This document shows positions 1 to 6,604 of a DNA stretch of 36,632 nucleotides, piece after piece. The notes beneath the pieces are model-generated. The model made no database searches, was not told the origin of the DNA, and was given only the letters and a program-made list of their open reading frames with translations. Position 1 is the stretch's first letter. Each line of letters starts with the position of its first letter. Source of the stretch: a virus. The stretch lies in IMG/VR virus record IMGVR_UViG_3300020213_001060, positions 1-36,632 of that record; one strand, written 5' to 3'. A program made the position numbers and the translations under genes.

Positions 1-612
1 TCAAGAGAAAATTAGTAAATTACGAATACGAGCCACAGTCTCCTTAGGTTCCGAAAGATCCAGAGGAATTAAAGGTAGAGACAGCTTCTTCGAGTCCCCC
101 TCTTTATCAAAATACGAATAGTAAGTTATTTGAGTAGCATAAGAGTTCTTGATCTCATGAACCATTTCTCCCTCTTCGATGCTAACATTCTCAGAGTTTA
201 AGAAGATTCCAAATAATTTTTGTTTAGATAAATCGAAATGAATTTGTAAGGTAAAACTATATTGACAACAACTCTTACAATCAATAGTTAGCCCATGTAA
301 AAACATCCCATTGTAAATGGGCGGGTTCATTATTTTTTGAGTCGCAGGAGGTAATGACTGAAGTACTTCATCAGATATTCTATCAGATAGAACTAGCTCT
401 ACCTCATCTGTCTCTGGATCTATAGTGATCGTGTCCTGCTCTCTTTGATTAACATGAAAAGAAAGTCTTTCCTTCAATCCACAATCTGAGCGGCGATAGT
501 CGGTTGCTAAATCCCTATCGTTGATGTGTAATGCATTAGTACACAGAGGGCAAACAGTTTTATAGCTAATAGCTTCTTTGAAAGAATGGAATTTAAGAGG
601 AGGAAGATTCAT
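1..612 (-). CDS. Cys-rich (zinc-ribbon-like) protein of unknown function, paralogue A
   Basis: This 203-aa protein matches no family I can name. It has a CPLC pair near residue 22 and a C-x2-CC cluster mid-protein (CKSCC), a spacing typical of a metal-binding knuckle. It is a paralogue of the gene at 1798-2475. Both start MNL, carry CPxC soon after, have a second Cys cluster mid-protein and end in the same RI-x2-LLIFS tail. I chose the ATG at 612 because it aligns with the paralogue's start; an in-frame TTG/ATG at 651/648 would add 12-13 residues. The start lies inside the 3' end of the upstream kinase-like gene (20-bp overlap), which suggests translational coupling. No signal peptide or membrane segment is seen. 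Zinc binding is inferred only from the Cys pattern. Confidence 0.75.
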   Translation of the reverse strand: MNLPPLKFHSFKEAISYKTVCPLCTNALHINDRDLATDYRRSDCGLKERLSFHVNQREQDTITIDPETDEVELVLSDRISDEVLQSLPPATQKIMNPPIYNGMFLHGLTIDCKSCCQYSFTLQIHFDLSKQKLFGIFLNSENVSIEEGEMVHEIKNSYATQITYYSYFDKEGDSKKLSLPLIPLDLSEPKETVARIRNLLIFS

Positions 613-1249
613 AGAATTCTGCGAAGACGTCTTTCGTAAGACCCGCATCAATCAAAACTGGTTTACCATCTTTGGTACCCCATGAGGAGATTCTGGCTAG
701 GTCGCCGGGCATCAGTTTGAACTGATTGCCGATTTTTTTCATCTCCTTATATATTCCGGACTTCTCAACTTTGTCGAAGTTCTCTGGTTTTTCTTTGTCC
801 GTATTTCCCGAAACATTTTTTAACCCGTATCTAATGGCGCTCCCAAAATCATCAAAATTAAGACCAGTCATTTCTTCAAATTCTTTGACAGTAATCTTGT
901 CTAAAAAGTGAGTCTCCATCCAAGAATAGTTCTTGGCATGACTAATAATTTTATTAAGGTATTTGGACTTCATCTTTGGGTTACATTCGGCTTTGTTCTG
1001 AGCAATTCCCTTATCATTCTTGGCCAGCTTAATGATAGTGTCATCTGGGCTAGAATAAACAATTCTAGATGAACCAGATGATAAATGCTTTAAGTTCTTC
1101 TCGGCATACTTCTTGCGAGAGTTATAGTTCTCAAGCGTCTCTAGATTCTTTAAAATAGTCTTCAGATCTTTAGCGTCAGCCGGAAGTTTCTCTCCGACAG
1201 CTAAGGCATAAAAATATTCTGCCATCTTAAGTAGTTTATTAGAATCCAT
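593..1249 (-). CDS. Degenerate protein-kinase-fold protein with N-terminal helical tag
   Basis: This 218-aa protein has the landmarks of a minimal protein-kinase/APH-like fold. There is a Gly/Ser-rich nucleotide loop (SSGSSRIVY, residues 57-65), a beta-3 lysine (IIKLAKN, K74), a possible alpha-C glutamate (E88), a catalytic-loop-like PGDLARISSWG (D183) and a DFG-like LIDAGLT (D201). The usual HRD histidine is replaced (MPGDL) and the loop Asn is not obvious, so activity is uncertain. Residues 4-19 (NKLLKMAEYFYALAVG) form an amphipathic segment that resembles the N-terminus of the protein at 3659-4186 and the C-terminus of the M23 peptidase at 36264. It is probably cotranscribed with the Cys-rich gene at 1-612. 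It is read divergently from the gene at 1295. The fold call is by eye from motif order, not from a profile search. Confidence 0.6.
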   Translation of the reverse strand: MDSNKLLKMAEYFYALAVGEKLPADAKDLKTILKNLETLENYNSRKKYAEKNLKHLSSGSSRIVYSSPDDTIIKLAKNDKGIAQNKAECNPKMKSKYLNKIISHAKNYSWMETHFLDKITVKEFEEMTGLNFDDFGSAIRYGLKNVSGNTDKEKPENFDKVEKSGIYKEMKKIGNQFKLMPGDLARISSWGTKDGKPVLIDAGLTKDVFAEFYESSSS

Positions 1250-1294
1250 ATAATAATGACAAATTAGTAATAAATAGCTATATTTAGACCTACT
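1250..1294. promoter_or_regulatory. AT-rich divergent promoter region
   Basis: This 45-bp gap separates two divergent start codons, so both promoters must lie here or inside the genes. It is nearly all A/T. On the plus strand it contains AATAAATA, which resembles the TATAAATA late-promoter element of T4-like phages. No good -35/-10 pair is visible and neither gene has a strong Shine-Dalgarno sequence. The element is an inference only. Confidence 0.25.
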
Positions 1295-1801
1295 ATGTCA
1301 ACGCCACGCAAAGAACACCTTAAATATCTACAATATCTAACTGACCATCAATACGATTATTCTGAGGAACCAGAAGAAAAAACTCCAGATGATTCTTGGA
1401 TTTGGGCCGAGCCTCCGGCCAAAGAGAAGATGAAGAATATTATCTTCAATGGAATAACGGACGCCACTAATTTACGTAAAGATCAAATTAAAACTGCTAT
1501 CTGTAAAACTCAAAACATTCAGGTCGGTTCTTTTTCTATCAAAATTAACGGTTATTATGGAACAACTCCTTTAGAAAAGGGCGTCCTATCCTTTTCAGTT
1601 TATGAAAAAAAAACTACAACTCCTAATGGTCATCCGTGCAACATGGATGTTCGTGCTGACTTATCCAAAGATAACAGATTTACTGACCGTCCATGGTTAA
1701 GTTATTTCAAAGGGTCCGGAGCTTATGACGTTCCTATAGATACCATTGTAGATATTATTAGGTGGATGCAAGCTGTCAAGAAGCTGAGCGCGTTCCTTTA
1801 A
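1295..1801 (+). CDS. Hypothetical protein, 168 aa
   Basis: I do not recognise this protein. It is soluble and mixed in composition, with an acidic N-terminal stretch (YSEEPEEKTPDDSWIW, about residues 21-36) followed by a beta-rich body and a short C-terminal helix. No Cys pairs, membrane segments or known motifs are evident. It is the only plus-strand gene between 1 and 4877, flanked by minus-strand genes. Its stop overlaps the stop of the convergent gene at 1798-2475 through a shared TTAA, with no room for a terminator. The ATG at 1295 is the first in frame and follows the divergent AT-rich gap; no clear ribosome binding site is seen. Confidence 0.65.
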   Translation: MSTPRKEHLKYLQYLTDHQYDYSEEPEEKTPDDSWIWAEPPAKEKMKNIIFNGITDATNLRKDQIKTAICKTQNIQVGSFSIKINGYYGTTPLEKGVLSFSVYEKKTTTPNGHPCNMDVRADLSKDNRFTDRPWLSYFKGSGAYDVPIDTIVDIIRWMQAVKKLSAFL

Positions 1802-2475
1802 GAGAAAATAAGGAGTTTATTAATGCGCTCCATTGTTTCTTCATTAGAAGTAAATTTAATGATGGGCGTCTGAATCATATCCAGATTACTACCATAACTA
1901 GTAGTAATAAATGGCCCCTTATTAACTACTCCGGCATCTGAGCGAGCAATCAGTTCCGAGTGATGACGCCCGAATACGATGGTACTTTTACCACCACCAT
2001 AATCATTCAGAAGTTTATACACCTTGAATCCAGATTCAACTGGCTGAAGCATTCCTATGTACTCTACGTTAACTATTAACTCTTCAATAAGACCCAAATC
2101 ATAATCAAGATAAAAATCTTGAGATGAATAATTGTAACAGCAACACCCTGTACAATGACGATAAAACTTATACTGTCCTAGATTCTTATCAAGTTCTTTG
2201 AAGCGATCCCTCAAAAAGTTTGGCGAATCATTTTCAAACCTCTTATCATCTTGAGAATAGAATTCTACATGCCAAGAGTTATTTTCGAATCCAAATGAGT
2301 ATCCTACCTTATAATTGATTTGCTTCTTTTTAAGCGCATCAAGTCGAAAAATAACAACAAACCTATCATCTTCATATCTGATGATTTGTTTCTTTTGAGA
2401 GTGGAAAGAAGTAACCAACACATCACTACAGATTGGGCAGATCTTCCTATACTCCAAAAACTCTTTAAGATTCAT
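1798..2475 (-). CDS. Cys-rich (zinc-ribbon-like) protein of unknown function, paralogue B
   Basis: This 225-aa protein is a diverged paralogue of the gene at 1-612. It has CPIC at residues 14-17, a CTGCCC cluster mid-protein and a closing MERINKLLIFS that matches the RIRNLLIFS end of paralogue A. The middle is beta-rich with many aromatic residues. Its ATG overlaps the stop of the upstream lipoprotein gene in an ATGA (2472-2475), so the two are very probably translationally coupled and made together. The overlap makes the start firm. Its stop overlaps the convergent gene's stop. Function is unknown; metal binding is inferred from the Cys pattern. Confidence 0.75.
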   Translation of the reverse strand: MNLKEFLEYRKICPICSDVLVTSFHSQKKQIIRYEDDRFVVIFRLDALKKKQINYKVGYSFGFENNSWHVEFYSQDDKRFENDSPNFLRDRFKELDKNLGQYKFYRHCTGCCCYNYSSQDFYLDYDLGLIEELIVNVEYIGMLQPVESGFKVYKLLNDYGGGKSTIVFGRHHSELIARSDAGVVNKGPFITTSYGSNLDMIQTPIIKFTSNEETMERINKLLIFS

Positions 2476-3350
2476 TCGGCATCCTTACAGGCCCTAGCTC
2501 CAGTCTCATACCACCCAAATCCTGCACCATGAGCCGTAGTCATGGGACGGCTAGCGTTGCGCACATGCCAGATGTGCCCTCCCATTAAACCAGTTCTACA
2601 ATTACCACTGGTTTTATTGATGCAGTAATCATTACTACTTTCATTGATAACCCATTCATCAATATTGCCTGACATATCATGTACTCCAAAATCAGAGACA
2701 CATTCTTCCATAGAACCAGAAGGAACTAATAGTGCACGAAGCTTCTGAGAAGCTTCATCGTTCGGACTCTTAGACTGAAAAACATCTATACCAGGATTGT
2801 GATTATCAAAATTGCAAAGTCTTTTACGATGAAATCCATCGCCATATGGCAGTGGGTGCATGTTCGGCCCTTCGGCCGCTAGACTCCATTCTTTATGAGT
2901 ACAGAGTCGCTTACCTACAGATGCTACCGCTTTTTGCGCATCGAAAAAAGTCATCCAATCTTGAGGGAGTTGACCTTCTTTATTGGGCCATTCATATTTA
3001 TCAATGCAGAAATTCATATGTACTTTTTCAACCAAACACTTGCTTGGCTGTTTGTATTCACCACAAGCTTTGGATAAGTCACCGGGACCTTCCAATCGAT
3101 TGCCATCATTATCTGTATTGTACAAACAAACTTGTTCTTCATTAGGACAATAATCACCTTCGACTTTCACCATATCTGGTGGACAATTACGATGTGGAGA
3201 TGATGTAGGTGTTGTGCTAATGGGCACACTAGAAGGAGCTACAGGCCGGGCGGAAGCGTCGACTCCAGTGACAATGTTTTTATTTTCCTTCTGAACGCAA
3301 GCCCCAAGTACAATGGTAGACAATAGTAGGATAGGCCCTATGTGTTTCAT
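2472..3350 (-). CDS. Lipoprotein with formylglycine-generating-enzyme (SUMF1/FGE-sulfatase) domain
   Basis: This is a 292-aa protein. The start at 3350 is chosen because it follows a GAGGA ribosome binding site and gives a clean type II signal peptide: MKH, a hydrophobic stretch, then the lipobox LGAC with Cys18 as the lipidated residue. An upstream in-frame start at 3377 would disrupt that. After a Ser/Thr/Pro-rich linker (30-55) come FGE-family landmarks: GKRLCTHKEWSLAAEG (146-161), PYGDGF, CVSDFGVHDMSGNIDEWV (217-234), GGHIWHVRNASRPMTTAHG and a GARACKDAE end in place of the usual GFRC. From memory, this arrangement resembles SUMF1-domain lipoproteins of Myxococcota and Bdellovibrionota. 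In catalytic FGEs the fold oxidises Cys to formylglycine, but many family members only bind ligand, and activity here is doubtful. The product would sit in a host envelope membrane. It is coupled to the downstream Cys-rich gene. Confidence 0.85.
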   Translation of the reverse strand: MKHIGPILLLSTIVLGACVQKENKNIVTGVDASARPVAPSSVPISTTPTSSPHRNCPPDMVKVEGDYCPNEEQVCLYNTDNDGNRLEGPGDLSKACGEYKQPSKCLVEKVHMNFCIDKYEWPNKEGQLPQDWMTFFDAQKAVASVGKRLCTHKEWSLAAEGPNMHPLPYGDGFHRKRLCNFDNHNPGIDVFQSKSPNDEASQKLRALLVPSGSMEECVSDFGVHDMSGNIDEWVINESSNDYCINKTSGNCRTGLMGGHIWHVRNASRPMTTAHGAGFGWYETGARACKDAE

Positions 3351-3658
3351 GTTTTCCTCAAAACTAAGTATAACCACAGGTAAACGGGAAAACAGTAGCA
3401 GTCCCTTAGGCTTATTAAATAAAAATTACAGGGTGACCTAACGTCCTAACCCAGATCATAATACTATTACCCCCTACTAGATCCCCCATTGGTTTGTCGA
3501 GATTAAGTTGAGTAAAAAGCAAAAATATAAGGCGATGAATTTTAGTTCATCGCCTTAAAAAGATAAGTTATTGTTTTGTGTATTCTACCAGACTTAATCG
3601 CATAGGTAGGAGTCCTTACATAACTACTCAACACGCTAATTAGAATTGGTATAATGTA
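3351..3658. other. Intergenic region with no gene seen
   Basis: This 308-bp stretch between two minus-strand genes has no credible ORF on either strand. It holds the minus-strand terminator at 3521-3556. Between the terminator and 3350 it must also hold the promoter of the lipoprotein/Cys-rich operon. TATTAT-like and TTATAC hexamers occur on the minus strand, but none has a convincing -35 partner, so no promoter is called. Nothing else was recognised in 3557-3658. Confidence 0.6.
3521..3556 (-). terminator. Rho-independent terminator for the 4818-3659 minus-strand genes
   Basis: A perfect 11-bp inverted repeat (AAGGCGATGAA at 3529-3539, TTCATCGCCTT at 3546-3556) encloses a 6-nt loop. Read on the minus strand, the stem is followed by ATATTTTT (3528-3521), a typical U tract. 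On the plus strand the stem is followed by A-rich sequence, so it acts in one direction. It lies about 100 bp past the stop at 3659 and separates that transcript from the lipoprotein operon. Confidence 0.85.
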
Positions 3659-4186
3659 TTAGACTTTTGGTCCTGGAACAAAGGTTTCTTGGCCGGCATG
3701 CTCACCGATTCCAGATGACTTAGTATCGCCTATTGGCGCATTGAAAGATGGTTGCTTAGCAACAGCACTATTTTGGTTTTTAAGTTTATCTCTAACTGCT
3801 AGTATGTTTCTAGCACTTGCAGGTTGACCAGCTAATTCTCTAGAGAATTTGGTCTTGAATTTGTTAATAGCATCTTGGGTATTTTTACCTAATTCGCCGT
3901 CTTCTTTAAGAACAAAAATATCTCCAGTTGGAACTAACAAATCATTTAATGCTCTTTGAACACTTGGACTTATTTGTTTTGGAACTGAAATTACAGTTTC
4001 TTTAACTGTTTGAACTGGATTCGCGGCTGGTCCTTGACTGCTTCCACCTTCCCATGGAACATTAGAGTCCGCACGTGGTGGAGTGAATTCTTGAGCTAAT
4101 CTCTTTAGAAAGGTTGATCGATCGCCATAAACGGCAAGTCTTTCAAAATATTCTACTCTTTTTACTAGTTCATCAATTTTCTTCAT
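3659..4186 (-). CDS. Peptidoglycan-binding-like (PG_binding_1-type) protein with N-terminal helical tag
   Basis: This 175-aa protein has residues 73-115 matching the PG_binding_1 helical repeat: SPSVQRALNDLL, then EDGELGKNTQDAINKFKTKF, the VQxxLN...DGxxGxxTxxAIxxFQ pattern. The flanks are low-complexity (Ser/Pro/Gly-rich 40-60, disordered C-terminal tail). Residues 1-21 (DELVKRVEYFERLAVYG core) resemble the N-terminus of the kinase-like protein at 593-1249. Alone it has no catalytic domain, so it may be a virion-associated cell-wall-binding protein or a partner of a lysin. It is preceded by AAGG about 8 nt upstream of the ATG. It ends just before the terminator at 3521-3556 and is probably cotranscribed with the gene at 4240. 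Confidence 0.7.
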   Translation of the reverse strand: MKKIDELVKRVEYFERLAVYGDRSTFLKRLAQEFTPPRADSNVPWEGGSSQGPAANPVQTVKETVISVPKQISPSVQRALNDLLVPTGDIFVLKEDGELGKNTQDAINKFKTKFSRELAGQPASARNILAVRDKLKNQNSAVAKQPSFNAPIGDTKSSGIGEHAGQETFVPGPKV

Positions 4187-4218
4187 ATTAGGTACCTTAT
4201 GGAAAAGACTACAAACTA

Positions 4219-4237
4219 TACATGATTATGCCATGTA
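4219..4237. repeat. Short inverted repeat between two minus-strand genes
   Basis: TACATG at 4219-4224 and CATGTA at 4232-4237 form a 6-bp inverted repeat with a 7-nt loop. It lies in the 53-bp gap between the stop at 4240 and the ATG at 4186. The stem is short and lacks a clear U tract, so it may be a processing or attenuation hairpin, or chance. Confidence 0.3.
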
Positions 4238-4239
4238 AA

Positions 4240-4818
4240 TTACTTCCTATTTATAAAATCTGGATTATTATAAATATTATCTGGATTAGGGTCATGAACA
4301 CCACTAGAATCCGCGCCTTGAATCACTACAATTCCACCCAATGAACGAGGAGGTCTGGTCGATGTGGGAGGGAGAATCGTTACATATCTTGAACCAACGT
4401 CTCGTAATAGTACATAGATATTTAATCTTTCTAGAGGAAGGGATAATCCGGGCGGGCCATAATTATTTTTTTCTACGTACACCAGACCATGGGTATAGAA
4501 GAGCACTAAGTCCGCTAAGTTTCGATGGGTCACGTCATAAAAATCTGTCAAAATAACTAAAATTCTCTTACCTTGTAAATGAACTACGGCTTGATAATTA
4601 GGATCAACAGAAACTCTAAGAGAAAACTCTCTAAAAGTCATCGTTTCATCTATCCAGAGCTGTTGCTCCAATAGATTCCTAGTAAGGTCGTTAATATAGC
4701 CATCAGGATTAACTTGATACCCATCCACATAATAACCATCAGTATAGATGTATCCATCTGGATAATGAGTGATTGGATCGGAATTGATGAAAATAATAGC
4801 TGGCGGAAATGACGGCAT
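4240..4818 (-). CDS. Hypothetical DGY-repeat protein, probably virion-associated
   Basis: This 192-aa protein has an N-terminus (residues 19-44) containing four Asp-Gly-Tyr triplets within 26 residues (PDGY, TDGY, VDGY, PDGY). They are encoded with all four Gly codons, so they are not a DNA-level repeat. The rest looks like a compact alpha/beta domain with a hydrophobic core around residues 86-115 (ILVILTDFYDV, ADLVLFYTHG) and a Pro-rich, probably disordered C-terminus. I recognise no family. DGY is otherwise concentrated in the fibre proteins of this window, so a structural role is inferred. It is the first gene of the minus-strand transcript that ends at 3521. No Shine-Dalgarno sequence is seen; TATAAAATA lies upstream of the ATG on the minus strand. 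Confidence 0.65.
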   Translation of the reverse strand: MPSFPPAIIFINSDPITHYPDGYIYTDGYYVDGYQVNPDGYINDLTRNLLEQQLWIDETMTFREFSLRVSVDPNYQAVVHLQGKRILVILTDFYDVTHRNLADLVLFYTHGLVYVEKNNYGPPGLSLPLERLNIYVLLRDVGSRYVTILPPTSTRPPRSLGGIVVIQGADSSGVHDPNPDNIYNNPDFINRK

Positions 4819-4877
4819 AAATATATGATATTTTATACCCTTGACTGCTTAAAGAGCATAATTAAAGTGAGTGCATA

Positions 4878-5441
4878 ATGGACGGATATAATACCCCCAA
4901 TTTCAAATTTGCCCTTCGTGATGACCTTCAGGATGATAAAAGATTCCTCCCAACTCGTGGAGAGCCCAAGGCTTCTGGCTGGGACGTGCGAGCAGCTATG
5001 TCAGATCGAAAAACGCTAATAGTTAAACCTTTTGATCTTATCAAGATGCCATTAGGCATTCGAGGTTATTGTCCAGATGGATGGTGGTATGATATTAAAC
5101 CACGCTCTAGTACTTTCGCTAAGAAAAACCTTCATGCTCTCTATGGAACTGTAGATGAAACATATGAAGGTGAATTAGTATTTGCTTGCCAATATCTACC
5201 ACCTGTCTCCTACAGAGAAGAATGGGATGATAATAGTTCATGGTATGAGCCAGAAAAGTGGGGAGATTACTGCGGATGCACTGAATTGAAAATTGAGTTC
5301 GGTGATGCCGTTGCACAGATTATTCCAAGACGCCGTGATGAAATGGTAGTCGAAGGAATTACCAATGAAGAATATAATAAGCTGTGCAAAGCACGAGCCT
5401 CTATAAGAGGAGCAGGTGGATTTGGTTCTACCGGAAAGTAA
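4878..5441 (+). CDS. dut: dUTPase (deoxyuridine 5'-triphosphate nucleotidohydrolase)
   Basis: This 187-aa protein hydrolyses dUTP to dUMP and pyrophosphate, keeping uracil out of DNA and supplying dUMP for ThyX (11290). All five trimeric-dUTPase motifs are present in order: motif 1 ASGWDVRAA (32-40), motif 2 KPRSSTF (74-80), motif 3 GTVDETYEGEL (90-100, catalytic Asp93), motif 4 GDAVAQIIP (142-150) and motif 5 RGAGGFGSTGK (177-187). The spacing between motifs 3 and 4 is about 20 residues longer than usual, holding a Trp/Tyr/Glu-rich insertion (about 107-134). The protein begins MDGY, echoing the DGY triplet of the structural proteins. It opens a plus-strand operon, with two bases between its stop and the next ATG. 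Confidence 0.95.
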   Translation: MDGYNTPNFKFALRDDLQDDKRFLPTRGEPKASGWDVRAAMSDRKTLIVKPFDLIKMPLGIRGYCPDGWWYDIKPRSSTFAKKNLHALYGTVDETYEGELVFACQYLPPVSYREEWDDNSSWYEPEKWGDYCGCTELKIEFGDAVAQIIPRRRDEMVVEGITNEEYNKLCKARASIRGAGGFGSTGK

Positions 5442-5443
5442 AA

Positions 5444-6271
5444 ATGTCTAAAACAAAAGAACATATTGAGAAGTCAACGCAAACATTTGATCTAGATCCT
5501 GAGAGTTTTGGTGGGGAAGATTTCCCCTCTTATTTTCCAGAGCAGAGAAGTGAGTCAGTTATCAAGACTGGTCCGCGTGATATTGCAGCACCCTTCATTA
5601 CTTTAGAAGAGGAGGCTACCATTAAAAAGTTCTTTGAGAACAACCCTGCTCTCCAACAAAGCCCATTAAACTCTATGGTATTTGAGAATAGTGAGAGACT
5701 TTTCCATGAAAATGAGCCTTGGATTCAAACCTATTCTGGAATTAGATTCAACCCAACCAATCCTGTTGTAGGTTCAATTATCATTCAGGACATAGCTCAC
5801 TCACTATCCATGCAATGTCGATTCAGTGGTCATGTTAAAAAGTTCTATTCAGTCGCCCAGCACTCAGTTCTAGTAAGCTACCTATGCGATGAGAAGGACA
5901 GGCTGTGGGGATTACTTCATGATGCTTCTGAGGCTTATTTAGTGGATGTTCCAAGACCACTAAAGCACTCTGGTAAATTTGATGCTTACATTGAATTTGA
6001 AACAGTTATGCAGGCGGCTATCTGCAAGCGCTTCGGGTTACCTGAAAAAGAACCATCCTCGGTTAAGACCGCTGATAAGATTATGCTCTCTACTGAAGCT
6101 AGAGATCTTATGGGTCCACTTCATGTTGACTGGAGAAACCCAGTTGAAGCTGCTCCTTTCATTGTAGATCCTTTGCCCCAGCAAGTGGCCAAAAATCTCT
6201 TTATGAAGAGGTTCTATGAACTAACTGGTCGCCCTGAAGTATATGCACATTATCTTTCTACCCAAGGTTAA
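5444..6271 (+). CDS. HD-domain phosphohydrolase (YfbR-like nucleotidase family)
   Basis: This 275-aa protein has HD-superfamily metal ligands: YSVAQHSVLVS (His140), GLLHDASEAY (His159-Asp160) and KTADK (Asp211). It is preceded by WIQTYSGIRFNP and DIAHSLSMQCRFSGH, which are typical of phage and bacterial HD proteins related to 5'-deoxynucleotidases. The first 90 residues are an acidic extension without recognised motifs. The ATG at 5444 is preferred to an upstream start at 5384 because it lies just past the dut stop with GGAAAG in front, while the longer form would overlap dut by about 60 bp. Beside dut, it probably dephosphorylates nucleotides; the substrate is inferred. Confidence 0.9.
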   Translation: MSKTKEHIEKSTQTFDLDPESFGGEDFPSYFPEQRSESVIKTGPRDIAAPFITLEEEATIKKFFENNPALQQSPLNSMVFENSERLFHENEPWIQTYSGIRFNPTNPVVGSIIIQDIAHSLSMQCRFSGHVKKFYSVAQHSVLVSYLCDEKDRLWGLLHDASEAYLVDVPRPLKHSGKFDAYIEFETVMQAAICKRFGLPEKEPSSVKTADKIMLSTEARDLMGPLHVDWRNPVEAAPFIVDPLPQQVAKNLFMKRFYELTGRPEVYAHYLSTQG

Positions 6272-6289
6272 CCTTGATATAATCATATT

Positions 6290-6604
6290 ATGACTAAAGA
6301 TAATGATTTTCCAGAATTAGAAGATAAGCCAGCTCCAAAGCCTGAGCCAATCAAGAAAGAAGCTCAGAAGATACCTCCACCAAAACCTAAGTATTATTAC
6401 GACGTTAAGGTAGAGTGTATGCTTCCCGCCACTATTACTTACAAGGTTTTAGCTGAGGACCCACAGCAGGCTGCTGAATTGATTAGAGGCAAGCAGCCCA
6501 ATCAAGTTCAACATAAACTTGTTGGTAGGAAAGAGTTAGTTCTTCGTGTCTATGATGCAAGTAGTTCTATGATGCGATTTATGAAGAAATTAATGGGTAA
6601 CTAA
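6290..6604 (+). CDS. Small Lys/Pro-rich hypothetical protein
   Basis: This 104-aa protein has residues 1-35 disordered and rich in Lys, Pro and Glu (PAPKPEPIKKEAQK). A small beta-alpha-beta-like domain follows (YYYDVKVECMLPATITYKVLAEDPQQAAELI), then a basic C-terminal helix (MMRFMKKLMGN). Function is unknown. Its stop shares a base with the next gene's ATG in TAATG (6602-6606), so it is translationally coupled to the SET gene. Conserved small proteins of this look occur in large phages, but I cannot name a family. Confidence 0.75.
   Translation: MTKDNDFPELEDKPAPKPEPIKKEAQKIPPPKPKYYYDVKVECMLPATITYKVLAEDPQQAAELIRGKQPNQVQHKLVGRKELVLRVYDASSSMMRFMKKLMGN

Noticed and set aside
2480-2620. Diversity-generating retroelement variable region at the end of the FGE-like gene
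   Set aside because: No reverse transcriptase and no near-identical template repeat are present in the window, and the region shows no unusual adenine-position pattern that I could identify.
2846-3145. Plus-strand open frame inside the lipoprotein gene
   Set aside because: The minus-strand gene has a full domain, a signal peptide and a ribosome binding site. The plus-strand frame has none.
4878-4889. DGY as a small mobile in-frame insertion
   Set aside because: In the YadA-like repeats DGY occupies the same positions as NGx or GGx without changing repeat length, and its codons vary freely, so insertion of a DNA element does not fit.
6278-6283. TATAAT just before the gene at 6290
   Set aside because: It is only 6 bp from the ATG and has no -35 partner at the right spacing; the gene is more simply read as part of the dut operon.
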